A stretch of DNA of 64,000 bases from Bacteroides zoogleoformans (GCF_002998435.1 NZ_CP027231.1:3297795-3361794), one strand, 5' to 3'. Shown: positions 1 to 10,150, counted from the first letter of the stretch. The notes: generated from the letters alone by a model not told the origin. Translations and numbers: made by a program.

Positions 1-587
1 TCGGACGCAAGCGTGAATATGCTTTGGGCAAGAACAGCGGCAAGGCTAATATCCGGAAGAATCTGGAAGACTTGGGTTTGCAATTGGATGAAGAAGCAAT
101 GCGTAAGGTCACAGAGCGTATCATTGAGCTGGGCGACAAGAAAGAGTTGGTGACACAGGAAGACTTGCCTTACATTGTTTCGGATGTCTTGAAGCATGGA
201 GTGGTGGAAGAGCGTGTCAGCCTGAAGAGTTATATCGTGAATCTGGCTTATGGATTGAAACCGATGGCTACGCTGAAGATAGAAATCAATGGTAAGGAAT
301 ACGAGGAGAGCTCCAGCGGAGACGGACAATACGACGCTTTTGTGCGTGCCCTGCGCAAGATATATAAGCTGACGCTGGGGCGTAAATTCCCGATGTTGAC
401 AAACTATGCGGTGACCATTCCTCCCGGCGGACGTACCGATGCCTTTGTGCAGACTGTCATCACATGGAGCTTTGAAGATAAAATGTTTCGCACGCGCGGC
501 CTTGATGCCGACCAGACGGAAGCCGCCATCAAAGCAACGGTGAAGATGCTTAATATCATAGAGGGCGAGTATGAAAAGATGGGGTAG
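1..587 (+). CDS. 2-isopropylmalate synthase family protein, C-terminal part (5' truncated by window)
   Basis: The open frame enters from the window edge (first full codon at base 3) and ends at a TAG at 587. The visible ~195 residues cover the end of the HMGL-like catalytic region (ALGKNSGKANIRKNLEDLG) and a complete LeuA dimer/allosteric domain with the SSGDGQYDAFVRAL segment. Such enzymes condense acetyl-CoA with a 2-oxoacid in leucine or citramalate pathways. leuB follows after 74 bp, so it belongs to a leucine operon. Bacteroides usually carry a second LeuA-like gene just before leuB; whether this copy makes isopropylmalate or citramalate cannot be told from the C-terminus. Confidence 0.85.
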   Translation, partial: GRKREYALGKNSGKANIRKNLEDLGLQLDEEAMRKVTERIIELGDKKELVTQEDLPYIVSDVLKHGVVEERVSLKSYIVNLAYGLKPMATLKIEINGKEYEESSSGDGQYDAFVRALRKIYKLTLGRKFPMLTNYAVTIPPGGRTDAFVQTVITWSFEDKMFRTRGLDADQTEAAIKATVKMLNIIEGEYEKMG

Positions 588-661
588 GAGCCGGCTGCTG
601 TGTTCACCCCGGAAGCAAGATTTATTATAAGGAATAGAAAACGATTTAGACAGAAGAAATT

Positions 662-1723
662 ATGGATTTTAAAATTGCCGTATTGGCCGGTGATGGTATC
701 GGCCCTGAGATTTCTGCCGTAGGTGTGGATGTAATGACTGCCGTGTGCGAGAAGTTCGGACACAAAGTGACTTATGAATATGCTATTTGCGGTGCCGATG
801 CCATAGACAAAGTGGGTGATCCTTTTCCCGAAGCCACCTATGAGGTTTGCAAGCATGCGGATGCTGTACTCTTCTCGGCTGTGGGCGACCCTAAGTTCGA
901 CAATGACCCTACGGCAAAAGTGCGTCCCGAACAGGGGTTGCTGGCCATGCGCAAGAGATTGGGATTGTTCGCTAATCTTCGTCCGGTGCAGACTTTCAAG
1001 TGCCTGCTTCATAAATCCCCGCTTCGTGCGGAATTGGTAGCCGGGGCGGATTTTCTGTGTATCCGCGAGCTGACAGGCGGCATGTATTTCGGTCAGAAGT
1101 ATCAGGACAACGACAAGGCGTATGACACGAACATGTACACCCGTCCTGAAATTGAGCGTATTTTGAAGGTAGGGTTTGAGTATGCCATGAAGCGCCGCAA
1201 GCACCTTACCGTGGTAGACAAGGCCAACGTGCTGGCTTCTTCCCGGTTGTGGCGACAGATTGCTCAGGAAATGGCTCCCCTTTATCCGGAAGTGACCACC
1301 GACTATATGTATGTGGACAATGCCGCCATGCGCATGATTCAGGAACCTAAGTTTTTTGACGTGATGGTAACGGAGAACACTTTTGGCGATATCCTGACGG
1401 ACGAAGGTTCTTGTATCAGCGGTTCCATGGGGTTGCTCCCTTCCGCCTCTACCGGTGAAAGCACACCGGTGTTCGAACCGATTCATGGTTCTTGGCCGCA
1501 AGCCAAAGGGCTGAACATCGCCAATCCGTTGGCGCAGATTCTTTCGGTAGCCATGTTGTTCGAGTACTTTGACCTGAAAGCAGAAGGTGCATTGATTCGT
1601 AAGGTTGTCGATGCTTCTCTTGAGGCCACTGTCCGCACTCCGGAGATTCAGGTGGAGGGTGGTGCGAAATATGGCACGAAGGAAGTAGGGGCATGGATTG
1701 TCAATGCCATCAATGCTTTCTGA
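662..1723 (+). CDS. leuB: 3-isopropylmalate dehydrogenase
   Basis: 353 residues, the normal length. It oxidatively decarboxylates 3-isopropylmalate to 2-oxoisocaproate with NAD, in the cytoplasm. Visible family signatures: GDGIGPEI near the start, [10 protein letters not shown], the [10 protein letters not shown] segment, [16 protein letters not shown], the metal-binding YVDNAAM and GDILTDE stretches, and [12 protein letters not shown] near the C-terminus. The ATG follows a purine-rich AGAAGAAATT. It lies 74 bp downstream of the LeuA-like gene on the same strand, which fits the terminal genes of a leucine operon. No hairpin terminator is obvious downstream. Confidence 0.95.
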   Translation: MDFKIAVLAGDGIGPEISAVGVDVMTAVCEKFGHKVTYEYAICGADAIDKVGDPFPEATYEVCKHADAVLFSAVGDPKFDNDPTAKVRPEQGLLAMRKRLGLFANLRPVQTFKCLLHKSPLRAELVAGADFLCIRELTGGMYFGQKYQDNDKAYDTNMYTRPEIERILKVGFEYAMKRRKHLTVVDKANVLASSRLWRQIAQEMAPLYPEVTTDYMYVDNAAMRMIQEPKFFDVMVTENTFGDILTDEGSCISGSMGLLPSASTGESTPVFEPIHGSWPQAKGLNIANPLAQILSVAMLFEYFDLKAEGALIRKVVDASLEATVRTPEIQVEGGAKYGTKEVGAWIVNAINAF

Positions 1724-1772
1724 TAAAAAAAGTTTTTTCTTTTCGGTTTATCCGATGTTGCCCTAATTGCAA

Positions 1773-1780
1773 TATCTTTG
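1773..1780 (+). promoter_or_regulatory. Bacteroides -7 box upstream of the TIGR02757 gene
   Basis: TATCTTTG fits the TAnnTTTG -7 consensus and lies 33 bp before the ATG at 1814. No clean TTTG is present at the right distance for a -33 box, so this is a one-box call. Confidence 0.45.
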
Positions 1781-1813
1781 CAATCCGGATGAAGAAGATA
1801 ATTGTCTTGAACG

Positions 1814-2521
1814 ATGATTGAAGATACTAAAAGACAACTTTTGGGGTGGGCGGAAACGTATCATTGTGCCGGTTTTATCCCGCACGACCCCGTACAGTTT
1901 CCACACCGCTACTTGCAGAAGCAGGATATTGAAATCAGTGGTCTGCTGACGGCCATCATGAGTTTCGGAAACCGCAGGCAAATATTGAAGAAAGCCGATG
2001 AGATTCATGGGCTGATGGGAGCATCTCCTTACGAGTACGTGTTGGCCCGTCAGTGGGAAGTCGATTTTCTTGCTTCAGATCGGAGGAGTTTTTATCGCAT
2101 GCTTTCTTACTCGGATTTTCATGCTTATTTCAGGAGGCTGCACAAGGCGTATTCTGCTTTTGAGAGTTTGGAAGATGCGTTGCACGTGTATTCGGGCATT
2201 CCGATGGAGAGGTTGTGTGCTTTTCTGGATGTCTCCGCCAAGAGTCCGCAGAAGAAGCTGAACATGTTTTTACGCTGGATGATACGGAAAAATTCCGAAG
2301 TGGATTTCGGCATCTGGAAGAGTTTTGATTGCAAGGATTTAATTGTTCCTTTGGATACGCATGTTTGTCGGGTGGCTTGTGCCTTGGGGCTGACCGAGAC
2401 CGAGACTTTCTCTTTGAAAAATGCCCGTCGCATTACGGCGGCTTTGGCGGAAGTTTTCCCCGGTGACCCTTGCCTCGGCGATTTTGCATTGTTTGGCTAT
2501 GGAGTAAATCACCCAAAATGA
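1814..2521 (+). CDS. TIGR02757/DUF2400 family protein
   Basis: 235 residues, close to the family's usual size. The fold is related to helix-hairpin-helix DNA glycosylases, but no activity has been established for the family. Typical features are the early PHRY..KQDIEISGLLTAI segment, the MFLRWMIRKN stretch and PLDTHVCRVACALGLT, ending with DPCLGDFALFGYGV. It has its own -7 box 33 bp upstream, so it is probably transcribed separately from leuB. Function is not assigned beyond a likely nucleic-acid role. Confidence 0.8.
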   Translation: MIEDTKRQLLGWAETYHCAGFIPHDPVQFPHRYLQKQDIEISGLLTAIMSFGNRRQILKKADEIHGLMGASPYEYVLARQWEVDFLASDRRSFYRMLSYSDFHAYFRRLHKAYSAFESLEDALHVYSGIPMERLCAFLDVSAKSPQKKLNMFLRWMIRKNSEVDFGIWKSFDCKDLIVPLDTHVCRVACALGLTETETFSLKNARRITAALAEVFPGDPCLGDFALFGYGVNHPK

Positions 2522-2953
2522 CCCTGTCTTGCGAACAAACAGACGCGGGGTTGCAATTCCGGCAAGACGGGACAACAGAATCAGGGTAACTCACTTAGGA
2601 GTGTCTATTCTATCAGTAGAACTTCAAAAAAGTGACTATCGGTTCGAGACACGATGCCAAAGAAGTGACTACCAAGATTGTCTATTAACAGAAAAAGCAT
2701 CTGTCTAAATCAGGGAATATGCTGATAATTACTCCTTTACACTTGTACAAGTGTAAGGCCACGCTTGTGCAAGTGTAAAACGTTGAATTCCTTTGCGTTA
2801 TAAATGAAGTTCAATGTGCAAAACTCATAAATGTGTAGAGCGGATGGCACATGTTTTGAGGAATAATTGCTCAAATGTGATTTATTCTGTTTAAATTTGC
2901 AGTACTCTAAAAAATAGATTTTCCATATCTTTATACCATAAGAGCTTTTGTTT
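2522..2953. other. Intergenic region (432 bp), no gene seen
   Basis: No convincing reading frame. It contains the perfect palindrome at 2737-2756 and a degenerate second copy just after it. A TATCTTTA close to the SLC13 start (about 2925) resembles a -7 box. Confidence 0.6.
2737..2778. repeat. Perfect 20-bp palindrome with degenerate second copy
   Basis: TTACACTTGTACAAGTGTAA at 2737-2756 is fully self-complementary. At 2761-2778 a related sequence, ACGCTTGTGCAAGTGTAA, repeats the same core. It could be a paired operator for a dimeric regulator or a small hairpin pair. It lies about 180 bp before the SLC13 transporter. Confidence 0.75.
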
Positions 2954-4813
2954 ATGCTGATAACTCTGATTATTCTTATTCTTTCGGCTGCTTTCTTTGT
3001 GGCTGGTAAAGTCCGTTCGGATATTGTGGCACTTTGTGCGTTGCTGGGACTGTTGATCTTTCAAATCCTTACGCCCGAAGAGGCATTGTCGGGGTTCTCA
3101 AACTCGGTGGTTATCATGATGGTGGGCTTGTTTGTTGTGGGGGGAGCCATCTTTCAGACCGGGTTGGCAAAGATGATCAGCTCGCATATACTGAAGCTGG
3201 CAGGCAAGAGTGAGTTAAGATTATTTCTGCTGGTTATGCTGGTTACTTCGGGCATCGGGGCTTTTGTCAGCAATACAGGTACTGTGGCTCTGATGCTTCC
3301 CATAGTGGTCAGTCTGGCTGTGAGTGCGGAGATGAACCCCGGCAGATTGCTGATGCCTTTGGCCTTTGCAAGTAGCATGGGAGGTATGATGACGCTTATC
3401 GGTACTCCCCCGAACCTGGTTATTCAGAATACATTGACCGGAGCCGGATACGAGCCCTTGTCTTTCTTTTCCTTTCTGCCGGTGGGCATTGTATGTGTGG
3501 TGGTGGGTACGTTGGTATTGTTGCCTCTCACCAAATGGTTTCTTTCCAAGAAAGGGAAGAAGAGTGACGGCTCGTTGGCTGGCAAATCGCTCAACCAGCT
3601 GGTAAAGGAGTACGGATTGTCCAGCAATCTGTTCAGGTTGCGGGTCAACAGCGGATCCCGCTTGATAGGCAAAACGATTATTGAGCTGGATGTGCGTCGC
3701 AAGTTTGATTTGAACATCATCGAAGTGCGCAGTGCCGATTCTTCTCAACACCGTTTTCTGAAGACTGTGACCCAGAAACTGGCTTCTCCTGATACATCCT
3801 TGAGCTCGGGCGACGTGCTTTACGTCACGGGCGACATTTCCAACGTGAATCGTTTTTCCGAGGAGTTTCTGCTTGAGATGCTCGACGGGCATACTACGGA
3901 AGAGGCGGCCAAAGTCGATAAGTCACTTGATTTCTACGACATAGGCATTGCTGAAATAGTCTTGATGCCTTCGTCCAATATTGTGAACCAGACTGTGAAG
4001 GATGCGGGATTTCGTGATAAGTTCAATGTGAACGTGTTGGGGATACGGCGTAAGCAAGAATATATCCTGCACGATTTGGGGGTGGAACGTATGCATAGTG
4101 GTGACGTGCTGTTGGTGCAGGGCGCATGGCAAGATATTGCCCGTTTAAGCAAGGAAGACTCCGAATGGGTGGTGTTGGGTCAGCCTTTGGCTGAGGCCGC
4201 TAAAGTGACTTTAGACTATAAGGCACCGGTAGCGGCCGCTATCATGTTGCTGATGGTTGTAATGATGGTATTCGACTTCATTCCCGTAGCTCCGGTGACT
4301 GCCGTGATGATAGCCGGGTTGTTGATGGTACTGACAGGCTGTTTCCGTAATGTGGAGGCTGCCTATAAGACCATAAACTGGGAAACGATTGTGCTTTTCG
4401 CTGCCATGCTTCCCATGTCGCTTGCCCTTGAAAAGACGGGTGCTTCGGCATATATATCCAATACGCTGGTGAGTGGATTGGGAAGCTATGGCCCCATTGT
4501 GCTGTTGGCAGGCATTTATTTCACTACCTCTTTGATGACCATGTTTATCAGCAATACGGTGACAGCTGTGCTCATGGCGCCTATTGCCCTTCACAGTGCC
4601 ATTCAGATTGGCGTGAGTCCCGTTCCTTTCCTGTTTGCGGTGACGGTTGCTGCGAGCATGTGTTTTGCTTCTCCATTCTCCACTCCGCCCAATGCTTTGG
4701 TCATGCCGGCAGGCCAATACACTTTTATGGACTATATAAAAGTGGGGCTCCCATTGCAGATTATTATGGGGGTGGTGATGGTATTGGTATTACCGCTACT
4801 GTTCCCATTCTAA
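2954..4813 (+). CDS. SLC13/DASS-type anion transporter with two RCK_C domains
   Basis: 619 residues from the ATG at 2954; a TTG at 2948 would add two. The N-terminal and C-terminal thirds are strongly hydrophobic with the family's paired motifs: SNTGTVALMLPI and IGTPPNLVIQN in the first half, MFISNTVTAVLMAPIA and FSTPPNALVMPAGQY in the second. Between them (about residues 215-400) are two TrkA_C/RCK_C-like modules, each ending in a SGDVLYVTG or SGDVLLVQG pattern. Members carry dicarboxylate, sulfate or similar anions across the inner membrane with sodium. The substrate cannot be read from the sequence. The neighbour on the other side is convergent. Confidence 0.85.
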   Translation: MLITLIILILSAAFFVAGKVRSDIVALCALLGLLIFQILTPEEALSGFSNSVVIMMVGLFVVGGAIFQTGLAKMISSHILKLAGKSELRLFLLVMLVTSGIGAFVSNTGTVALMLPIVVSLAVSAEMNPGRLLMPLAFASSMGGMMTLIGTPPNLVIQNTLTGAGYEPLSFFSFLPVGIVCVVVGTLVLLPLTKWFLSKKGKKSDGSLAGKSLNQLVKEYGLSSNLFRLRVNSGSRLIGKTIIELDVRRKFDLNIIEVRSADSSQHRFLKTVTQKLASPDTSLSSGDVLYVTGDISNVNRFSEEFLLEMLDGHTTEEAAKVDKSLDFYDIGIAEIVLMPSSNIVNQTVKDAGFRDKFNVNVLGIRRKQEYILHDLGVERMHSGDVLLVQGAWQDIARLSKEDSEWVVLGQPLAEAAKVTLDYKAPVAAAIMLLMVVMMVFDFIPVAPVTAVMIAGLLMVLTGCFRNVEAAYKTINWETIVLFAAMLPMSLALEKTGASAYISNTLVSGLGSYGPIVLLAGIYFTTSLMTMFISNTVTAVLMAPIALHSAIQIGVSPVPFLFAVTVAASMCFASPFSTPPNALVMPAGQYTFMDYIKVGLPLQIIMGVVMVLVLPLLFPF

Positions 4814-4951
4814 ATGCATTCCTATCACCCCAATAGGGAAAAAACGGAAGCTGTTTGGGATTATTGAATAATCTGATTATCATTTAAAATAATGCTATTC
4901 GCTTCACTTTTCAGTGATGGTTTTGATGGATTCCATGCGTCGTATTCCTTC

Positions 4952-6283
4952 TCATTCGATAGCTTTCCCTTTGTAGAAATCCAATATTTTGGTACGGAAC
5001 AGATAGTCATATTTGGCTTGCAGTTCGTCTGATTGTACTTTCATCAGATTTTGTTTGGCTTCATTGTATTCCACGGCATTGGCTTTCCCGTTTTCATACT
5101 TCTCGCTCATCAGCTTGAACGATTCTTCGCCGGCAATGGTAGCTGCATGGCTGCTGCCATACTTGCTTTCTGCCGCTGTCGCATTATACCACGCTTGCTG
5201 AATCTCTTTGTAAAGCACTTTTTTGGCATTGTCCAGTTGCAAAGCATAGTTTTCGTGTTCCAAACGTGCTGTGCGCACACGGTTGCGGGTAGCCAGACGA
5301 TTGAAGATAGGGATGTTGAAGCTGAGCCCCACATATTTGTTGAAGTTGTCGTTCATCTGCTGTTTGAATGTACGGTCTATGGTAGAGTAATAGTTCGTAC
5401 CGAGGCTGCCGTTCAGACTCAGTTGCGGGTAGTAATTGCTTTGGGCTATGCGTATGCTGTGCTTACTGCCTTCCAGACGGAACTGTGCGGCTTGAATGGA
5501 AGCTTTGCTCGCCATGGCTGTCTGAAATATTTCGTCAGGCGGAGTGAGCGGTATCAAATCCGGATTCACGGTTGGAGACTCCAGTCTGAAACCTTCCGGA
5601 GTTTCCAGCTCGATAAGTTGGCTTAGGTCGAGCAGTGCCAATTTAGAGCTATTGTCGGTCTGCACCACATTCATCTCATCTTGTGCCACACGTGCCTTGG
5701 CTTCGGCCAGTTCGGCAGGAGAGGCTTTGCCCAGTTCTGCCAGCCGACCGATGCGGGCATACTGTTCTTTGCTTAGTTGGGCCTGCCCCAAAGCAATCTG
5801 ATGCAACTCCTCGTTGAACAACACTTGCAGATAGGCCGAGGCTATGTTGATTGCGATATCTTCTTTGGCCTTGTCCAAATCGGCCATAGCGGCTTTGAGG
5901 TTCAGTTTCGCCAGTGCATACCTGTTGGGAATTTCCAAGCCGGTGAAGATGGGAATATTGGTGCTGACAGAGAAGTTGGTACCGTGGCTGCTGGTATTTA
6001 CGTACACGGTGGAATAATTTCCGGTGTCTTCGTTCTTGATGGCCGTTTGTGTGCGTCCCCAGTTCCAGCTTTGGCCGGCATTGGCATTCAGGTTCGGCAG
6101 TCGTGCCCATTTGGCCGTATTTACTTCGACGGCACTTTGTTTGGCGGCATTGGCCGTTTGGCGGATGCCGATGTTATGTTCGATGGCATAGTCTATGCAT
6201 TGGCGCAAAGTCCACCGTTCTTGCGCTTGCATGGCGACACAACTCAATATCACGAAGGATAAGAATATCTTTTTACGTTTCAT
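4952..6283 (-). CDS. TolC-family outer membrane efflux protein
   Basis: 443 residues with a signal peptide (MKRKKIFLSFVILSCVAMQA, cleavage near residue 20). Two repeats of the outer membrane efflux pattern are visible: WTLRQCIDYAIEHNIGI at the start and the long helical segments around residues 170-230 and 340-430 (ENGKANAVEYNEAKQNL). It forms the outer membrane and periplasmic duct of a tripartite pump. It is the last gene of the ATPase-permease-permease-adaptor operon, 28 bp after the adaptor gene. Confidence 0.9.
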   Translation of the reverse strand: MKRKKIFLSFVILSCVAMQAQERWTLRQCIDYAIEHNIGIRQTANAAKQSAVEVNTAKWARLPNLNANAGQSWNWGRTQTAIKNEDTGNYSTVYVNTSSHGTNFSVSTNIPIFTGLEIPNRYALAKLNLKAAMADLDKAKEDIAINIASAYLQVLFNEELHQIALGQAQLSKEQYARIGRLAELGKASPAELAEAKARVAQDEMNVVQTDNSSKLALLDLSQLIELETPEGFRLESPTVNPDLIPLTPPDEIFQTAMASKASIQAAQFRLEGSKHSIRIAQSNYYPQLSLNGSLGTNYYSTIDRTFKQQMNDNFNKYVGLSFNIPIFNRLATRNRVRTARLEHENYALQLDNAKKVLYKEIQQAWYNATAAESKYGSSHAATIAGEESFKLMSEKYENGKANAVEYNEAKQNLMKVQSDELQAKYDYLFRTKILDFYKGKAIE

Positions 6284-6311
6284 ATTATATCTGTTGTTAG
6301 GCTGTTACGTT

Positions 6312-7418
6312 TTATTTTTCCTTTTTCTCTGCTCCGCGAATTTTGTCCTTGGCGGTGATTCCACTCTTGATGGCGATTTTGATGCCGTCGCTCATACCCA
6401 CTTTGATGGGGCGACGTTCAAACTTTTGTGCCGGTATGCTATCCGTCATTACATATACAAACGTACTGTCGCCGCTGAATTCCACTGTGCTTTCTGGCAG
6501 GGTCAGTACCTTCTGCGCACGTTCCAACACGATTTCGGCATTAGCCGAATACCCCGAGCGTATCTGCACGCTGTCCGGAGCCGAGATGGCAGCTTTGATT
6601 TCAAACTGATTGGCGCCGTTCTGTTCCACGCCTTTCGGGGATATATATTCCAATATAGCACCGAATGAGAGGTTCTGCAAAGCGCCGATGGTAAGTTTCA
6701 CCGGCATGCCTTCGTGCACACGTCCCACTTCCGTCTCGTCAATGTTGCCGCGGAAAATCAAGTCGTTCATGTTGGCTACGGTAGCTATCGTGGTTCCGTC
6801 GTTGAAGGTGTTGCTCATAATAACCGAGTTTCCTACTTTGATGGGTACATCCAAAATCAGTCCGTCAATCGTGGAGCGGATGAGCGTGCTGCTGAAAGAG
6901 GCGCTGTTCTTGGTGATGCCTTCCTTCACGATTTCCAGGTTGTCTTTGGCTGTTTGCAACTCCTCGCGTGCCTGCTTTACGGCCATTTCACCTTTTTCGT
7001 ATTCTTCGGAACTGATAAGTTTGTCCTTGTATAACTTCTGTGTACGGGCAAAATCCGTTTCGGCTTGTGCCGCATTGATTTCTGCCAGCCGCACGCGGCT
7101 TTCGGCGGAGTTCAATGTTCCCAATTCCGGAATCACTTTCACTTTGGCTATGACCTCGTTCTTTTTGACGGTCTGCCCGGCCTCCTTATATACCTCCGAA
7201 ACGATACCGGAGATCTGTGGTTTGATTAGAACCTCGTCTCTCGGTTCTACCTTGCCGGTAGCCACGGTGGTTTTTTCAAGGTCTGTCACTTCCGGAATTA
7301 CGGTTTCGTAAACCATAACCTTAGGACGGGACTTTTGGTATAGGAATACAAATGTCCAGATAAACAAGGCAGCTACTACTACCAACAATGCGATTTTCAG
7401 ATACTTTTTAGTTTTCAT
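6312..7418 (-). CDS. HlyD/MacA-type periplasmic adaptor protein
   Basis: 368 residues. There is one N-terminal membrane anchor (about residues 8-27), then a lipoyl-like half (VATGKVEPRDEVLIKPQISG), a helical hairpin (about 90-180), the second lipoyl half (STIDGLILDVPIKVGNSV) and beta-barrel domains. It bridges the inner-membrane ABC permeases to the TolC channel. Position between the permease and tolC genes fits that job. Confidence 0.9.
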   Translation of the reverse strand: MKTKKYLKIALLVVVAALFIWTFVFLYQKSRPKVMVYETVIPEVTDLEKTTVATGKVEPRDEVLIKPQISGIVSEVYKEAGQTVKKNEVIAKVKVIPELGTLNSAESRVRLAEINAAQAETDFARTQKLYKDKLISSEEYEKGEMAVKQAREELQTAKDNLEIVKEGITKNSASFSSTLIRSTIDGLILDVPIKVGNSVIMSNTFNDGTTIATVANMNDLIFRGNIDETEVGRVHEGMPVKLTIGALQNLSFGAILEYISPKGVEQNGANQFEIKAAISAPDSVQIRSGYSANAEIVLERAQKVLTLPESTVEFSGDSTFVYVMTDSIPAQKFERRPIKVGMSDGIKIAIKSGITAKDKIRGAEKKEK

Positions 7419-7519
7419 CTTATTCTTATGTTATTGTTTTATTCTACGATATTGTGATTCTACTGCATCGGGAGTCTTGTTTTTTGTTATATGAGAACCA
7501 ATCACTCCGTGTAAGGCAT

Positions 7520-8764
7520 TTACTCGTCCCTTATTGCTTCGATGGGCTTGATATTCATGGCTCGATAGGCCGGTGCTATTCCGGCGGTAATTCCTAATAC
7601 CATTACCATGATGGCAGCACCTATCGCCAATCCGAAACTTACTTGGAAATCGGCCGGCAAATCAGAGGATTCCATGCCCATATTCATCATTTGCAATATA
7701 AATACGGAGAACGAGATGCCTGCCATACCGGCAATCAGTGTCAGCACCATGCTTTCGGTCAGAATCTGCTCCATGATGGTACGCGGTGTGGCTCCAATGG
7801 CGCGGCGGATACCTATCTCCGTGGTGCGTTCCTTTACGGTCACCATCATGATGTTCGACACGCCGATGACTCCGCTTATCAGCGTGCCCAAACCAATCAT
7901 CCATATCAGCAGGTTGATGCTCTTGAATAGTGAATCGACCATTGAGAACAGAGCTTCGGCATTTAGAAACTGCATGCACTGTGTGTCGTCCGGATGCAGC
8001 AGATGGTATTGCTTGACGATACTTTCTATGTGCGGTTGAACTTCCGTCACTTTATATCCCGGTTTCATGGTGAGGCACATCAGCCCGATGTCACTTCCGA
8101 TGTTGTAGGCTGCGGCAAAGGTACTGAAAGGAATGGCGATGCTCTCGTCCGCACTGCCGCTTATATGTATGTTGCCGCTTGTATCGTCTGCCATGCCAAT
8201 CACTTGATAGTAGATTCCGTCTGCTTTTATCAGTTTTCCGCAAGGGTCGATGTCTTTTCCGAATAATTCTTCGCTGACTTTTTTTCCGATGAAGCACACT
8301 TTACGTTTCTCCAGAATGTCAATATCGTTGATGAATCGTCCGTATTTTGCCTTTTGCTTCTCTATAAAGTCGTATTCGGGATAAAGCCCTTTGATAACCA
8401 CACTTTCACTCTTCTTGTCTTGATAGACGGCAGTCGCATCCCATCGGTTCTGTAAGCAGGTTACGATGTCGATACCTTCTATCTGACGCACTCGCTGTAT
8501 GTCTGTCTGTTCCAGATTCCACCAGCGACCTTTGCGGAATCCTTTGTAGGCTTCTCCGGAGCGTTGCGGCCAGACGAAAGCCGAGTTTTGTGCGAATCCC
8601 TCGAAGTTGCTGCTCATCAATGCTTTGAATCCGTTTCCTCCACCCATCAGGGTCACCAGCATGAAAATGCCCCAGAATACGCCGAAAGCAGTCAGTAAAC
8701 TGCGCGTTTTATTACGCGTGATGGTAAGCAGGATTTCGTTGAATGTATCTAAGTCGAATTTCAT
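7520..8764 (-). CDS. MacB-like ABC transporter permease
   Basis: 414 residues. One membrane segment near the N-terminus (TRSLLTAFGVFWGIFMLVTL), a large periplasmic MacB_PCD region (about 45-260), then an FtsX domain with three membrane segments and the GVIGVSNIMMVTVKERTTEI stretch. It ends in APAYRAMNIKPIEAIRDE, typical of the family. It is paired with the similar permease just upstream, so the pump is probably a heterodimer served by the ATPase at 10151-10867. Confidence 0.9.
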   Translation of the reverse strand: MKFDLDTFNEILLTITRNKTRSLLTAFGVFWGIFMLVTLMGGGNGFKALMSSNFEGFAQNSAFVWPQRSGEAYKGFRKGRWWNLEQTDIQRVRQIEGIDIVTCLQNRWDATAVYQDKKSESVVIKGLYPEYDFIEKQKAKYGRFINDIDILEKRKVCFIGKKVSEELFGKDIDPCGKLIKADGIYYQVIGMADDTSGNIHISGSADESIAIPFSTFAAAYNIGSDIGLMCLTMKPGYKVTEVQPHIESIVKQYHLLHPDDTQCMQFLNAEALFSMVDSLFKSINLLIWMIGLGTLISGVIGVSNIMMVTVKERTTEIGIRRAIGATPRTIMEQILTESMVLTLIAGMAGISFSVFILQMMNMGMESSDLPADFQVSFGLAIGAAIMVMVLGITAGIAPAYRAMNIKPIEAIRDE

Positions 8765-8804
8765 AATTTTCCGTATAGTCTATATTTTTTTAGGATGCGG
8801 CTTT

Positions 8805-10058
8805 TTAATCGGCTCTCAGTGCCTCTATCGGGCGGGTCTTTACAGCCTTTAGCGCAGGAAACAGGCCCGCCAGAGTGCCTGCCACAATCAAGGTCATTGT
8901 AGCGCGGATAGCAATCCCTAAGTCCACGGTAGGGTTCAGGAACATGGTTTGCTGTTCTATTCCTATATCCATCACGGCTTTTCCTGCCGTCATATTCATA
9001 TATTCCGTCACTCCTACTCCCGCCACCATTCCTATGTAGCCGAAAAAAGCCGTAATGCCCACACTCTCCACGATGACCAGCTTCAGGATAGACCAAGGAC
9101 GTGCTCCCAAGGCTTTGCGTATGCCGAACTCTCTTGTCCGTTCCTTTACGGTAATCAGCATGATGTTCGATACGCCGACAATGCCGCTCAACAATGTGAA
9201 GAGCCCGATAATCCAGATGGCTGTCCGCATGTAGTCGGCCCCCTTGTTCATCTGCGTCATTTGGGTGAAGCGGTTCCATATCCAGATGGCGCCGTCATCG
9301 GTCTTGTCGAAACGCTGGTGAGCGCCGATGGCAGCCCGGTAGTCCGCTTCGAAAGCCTTGTTTTCTTCTTTCGTATTCAGGTCTTTAATACTCATCAGGA
9401 TATTGTTCAACTTGTCTCCCTTGTTATATACTATCTGCAAGGTACTGAAGGGAACGAATACGTCTTGTCCGCTACTGTTTCCCTTATCCTTATAGACGCC
9501 TACCACTTGAAACATCACACCTCCTATATTCAGCATTTTTCCAAGCGGCTTTGCTCCATGTTTGAAAAGAGTTTTCACCGAACGTTGGTTGAGGATGGCT
9601 ACTTTTCTTTTCTCTTTGATATCCAGTTGATTGATAAACCGCCCTTCGACTACGGTAGGGCGTTCTATCTCCAGGTAGTTGGGATGTACGCCCATCAATC
9701 GCTCGTTGACGTACTCGTTGCCATAGCTGATGTTCATGCCACTTTGGTATATCACAGCCCCTGCATTTTCCACGTTCTTCCGCATGTTTCGGGTGATGGC
9801 GAGGTCAGCGTTGTTAAGTTGGACTCTTCTTCCCTGACTCAATCCGTCATAGGGTTTGCTGGTCCATCCGGCCCCCACTTTTATCGAATTCATGGCCAAT
9901 GAAGCCATTTGTTCGTTTTGTGCATTCATCACCCCGTTGCCTGTTCCCAACAGCAGAATAAGAATAAAGATGCCCCATGCCACAGCAAAGCCTGTGAGGG
10001 CGGTACGCAGTTTGTTGCGCTTAATGGTTCCGTATATTTCCTGCCAAAGGTCTATCAT
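8805..10058 (-). CDS. MacB-like ABC transporter permease
   Basis: 417 residues, same architecture as its neighbour: N-terminal membrane segment (LTGFAVAWGIFILILLLGTG), periplasmic core, FtsX domain (LSGIVGVSNIMLITVKERTR) and the C-terminal FPALKAVKTRPIEALRAD. It lies 40 bp upstream of the second permease gene. Two different permeases beside a single ATPase suggest a heterodimeric exporter; the cargo is unknown. Confidence 0.9.
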   Translation of the reverse strand: MIDLWQEIYGTIKRNKLRTALTGFAVAWGIFILILLLGTGNGVMNAQNEQMASLAMNSIKVGAGWTSKPYDGLSQGRRVQLNNADLAITRNMRKNVENAGAVIYQSGMNISYGNEYVNERLMGVHPNYLEIERPTVVEGRFINQLDIKEKRKVAILNQRSVKTLFKHGAKPLGKMLNIGGVMFQVVGVYKDKGNSSGQDVFVPFSTLQIVYNKGDKLNNILMSIKDLNTKEENKAFEADYRAAIGAHQRFDKTDDGAIWIWNRFTQMTQMNKGADYMRTAIWIIGLFTLLSGIVGVSNIMLITVKERTREFGIRKALGARPWSILKLVIVESVGITAFFGYIGMVAGVGVTEYMNMTAGKAVMDIGIEQQTMFLNPTVDLGIAIRATMTLIVAGTLAGLFPALKAVKTRPIEALRAD

Positions 10059-10150
10059 CTGTTCAATTTATTAGTTCCTTATTTGCAATTTTCTATTTAC
10101 CTGACAATGCTGCAAACCGCCAGATTGTGGTTGTGTCTTCTGCCTTTCGG

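Noticed and set aside
404..1501. Long minus-strand open frame (365 codons) opposite leuA-like and leuB
   Set aside because: It is the mirror of two clearly real genes and has no family features.
2640..2660. GGTTCGAGAC, resembling a tRNA T-loop
   Set aside because: No matching acceptor, D or anticodon arms around it.
3221..3892. Minus-strand open frame inside the SLC13 transporter gene
   Set aside because: His/Gln-rich antisense composition typical of a shadow; the plus-strand gene is complete.
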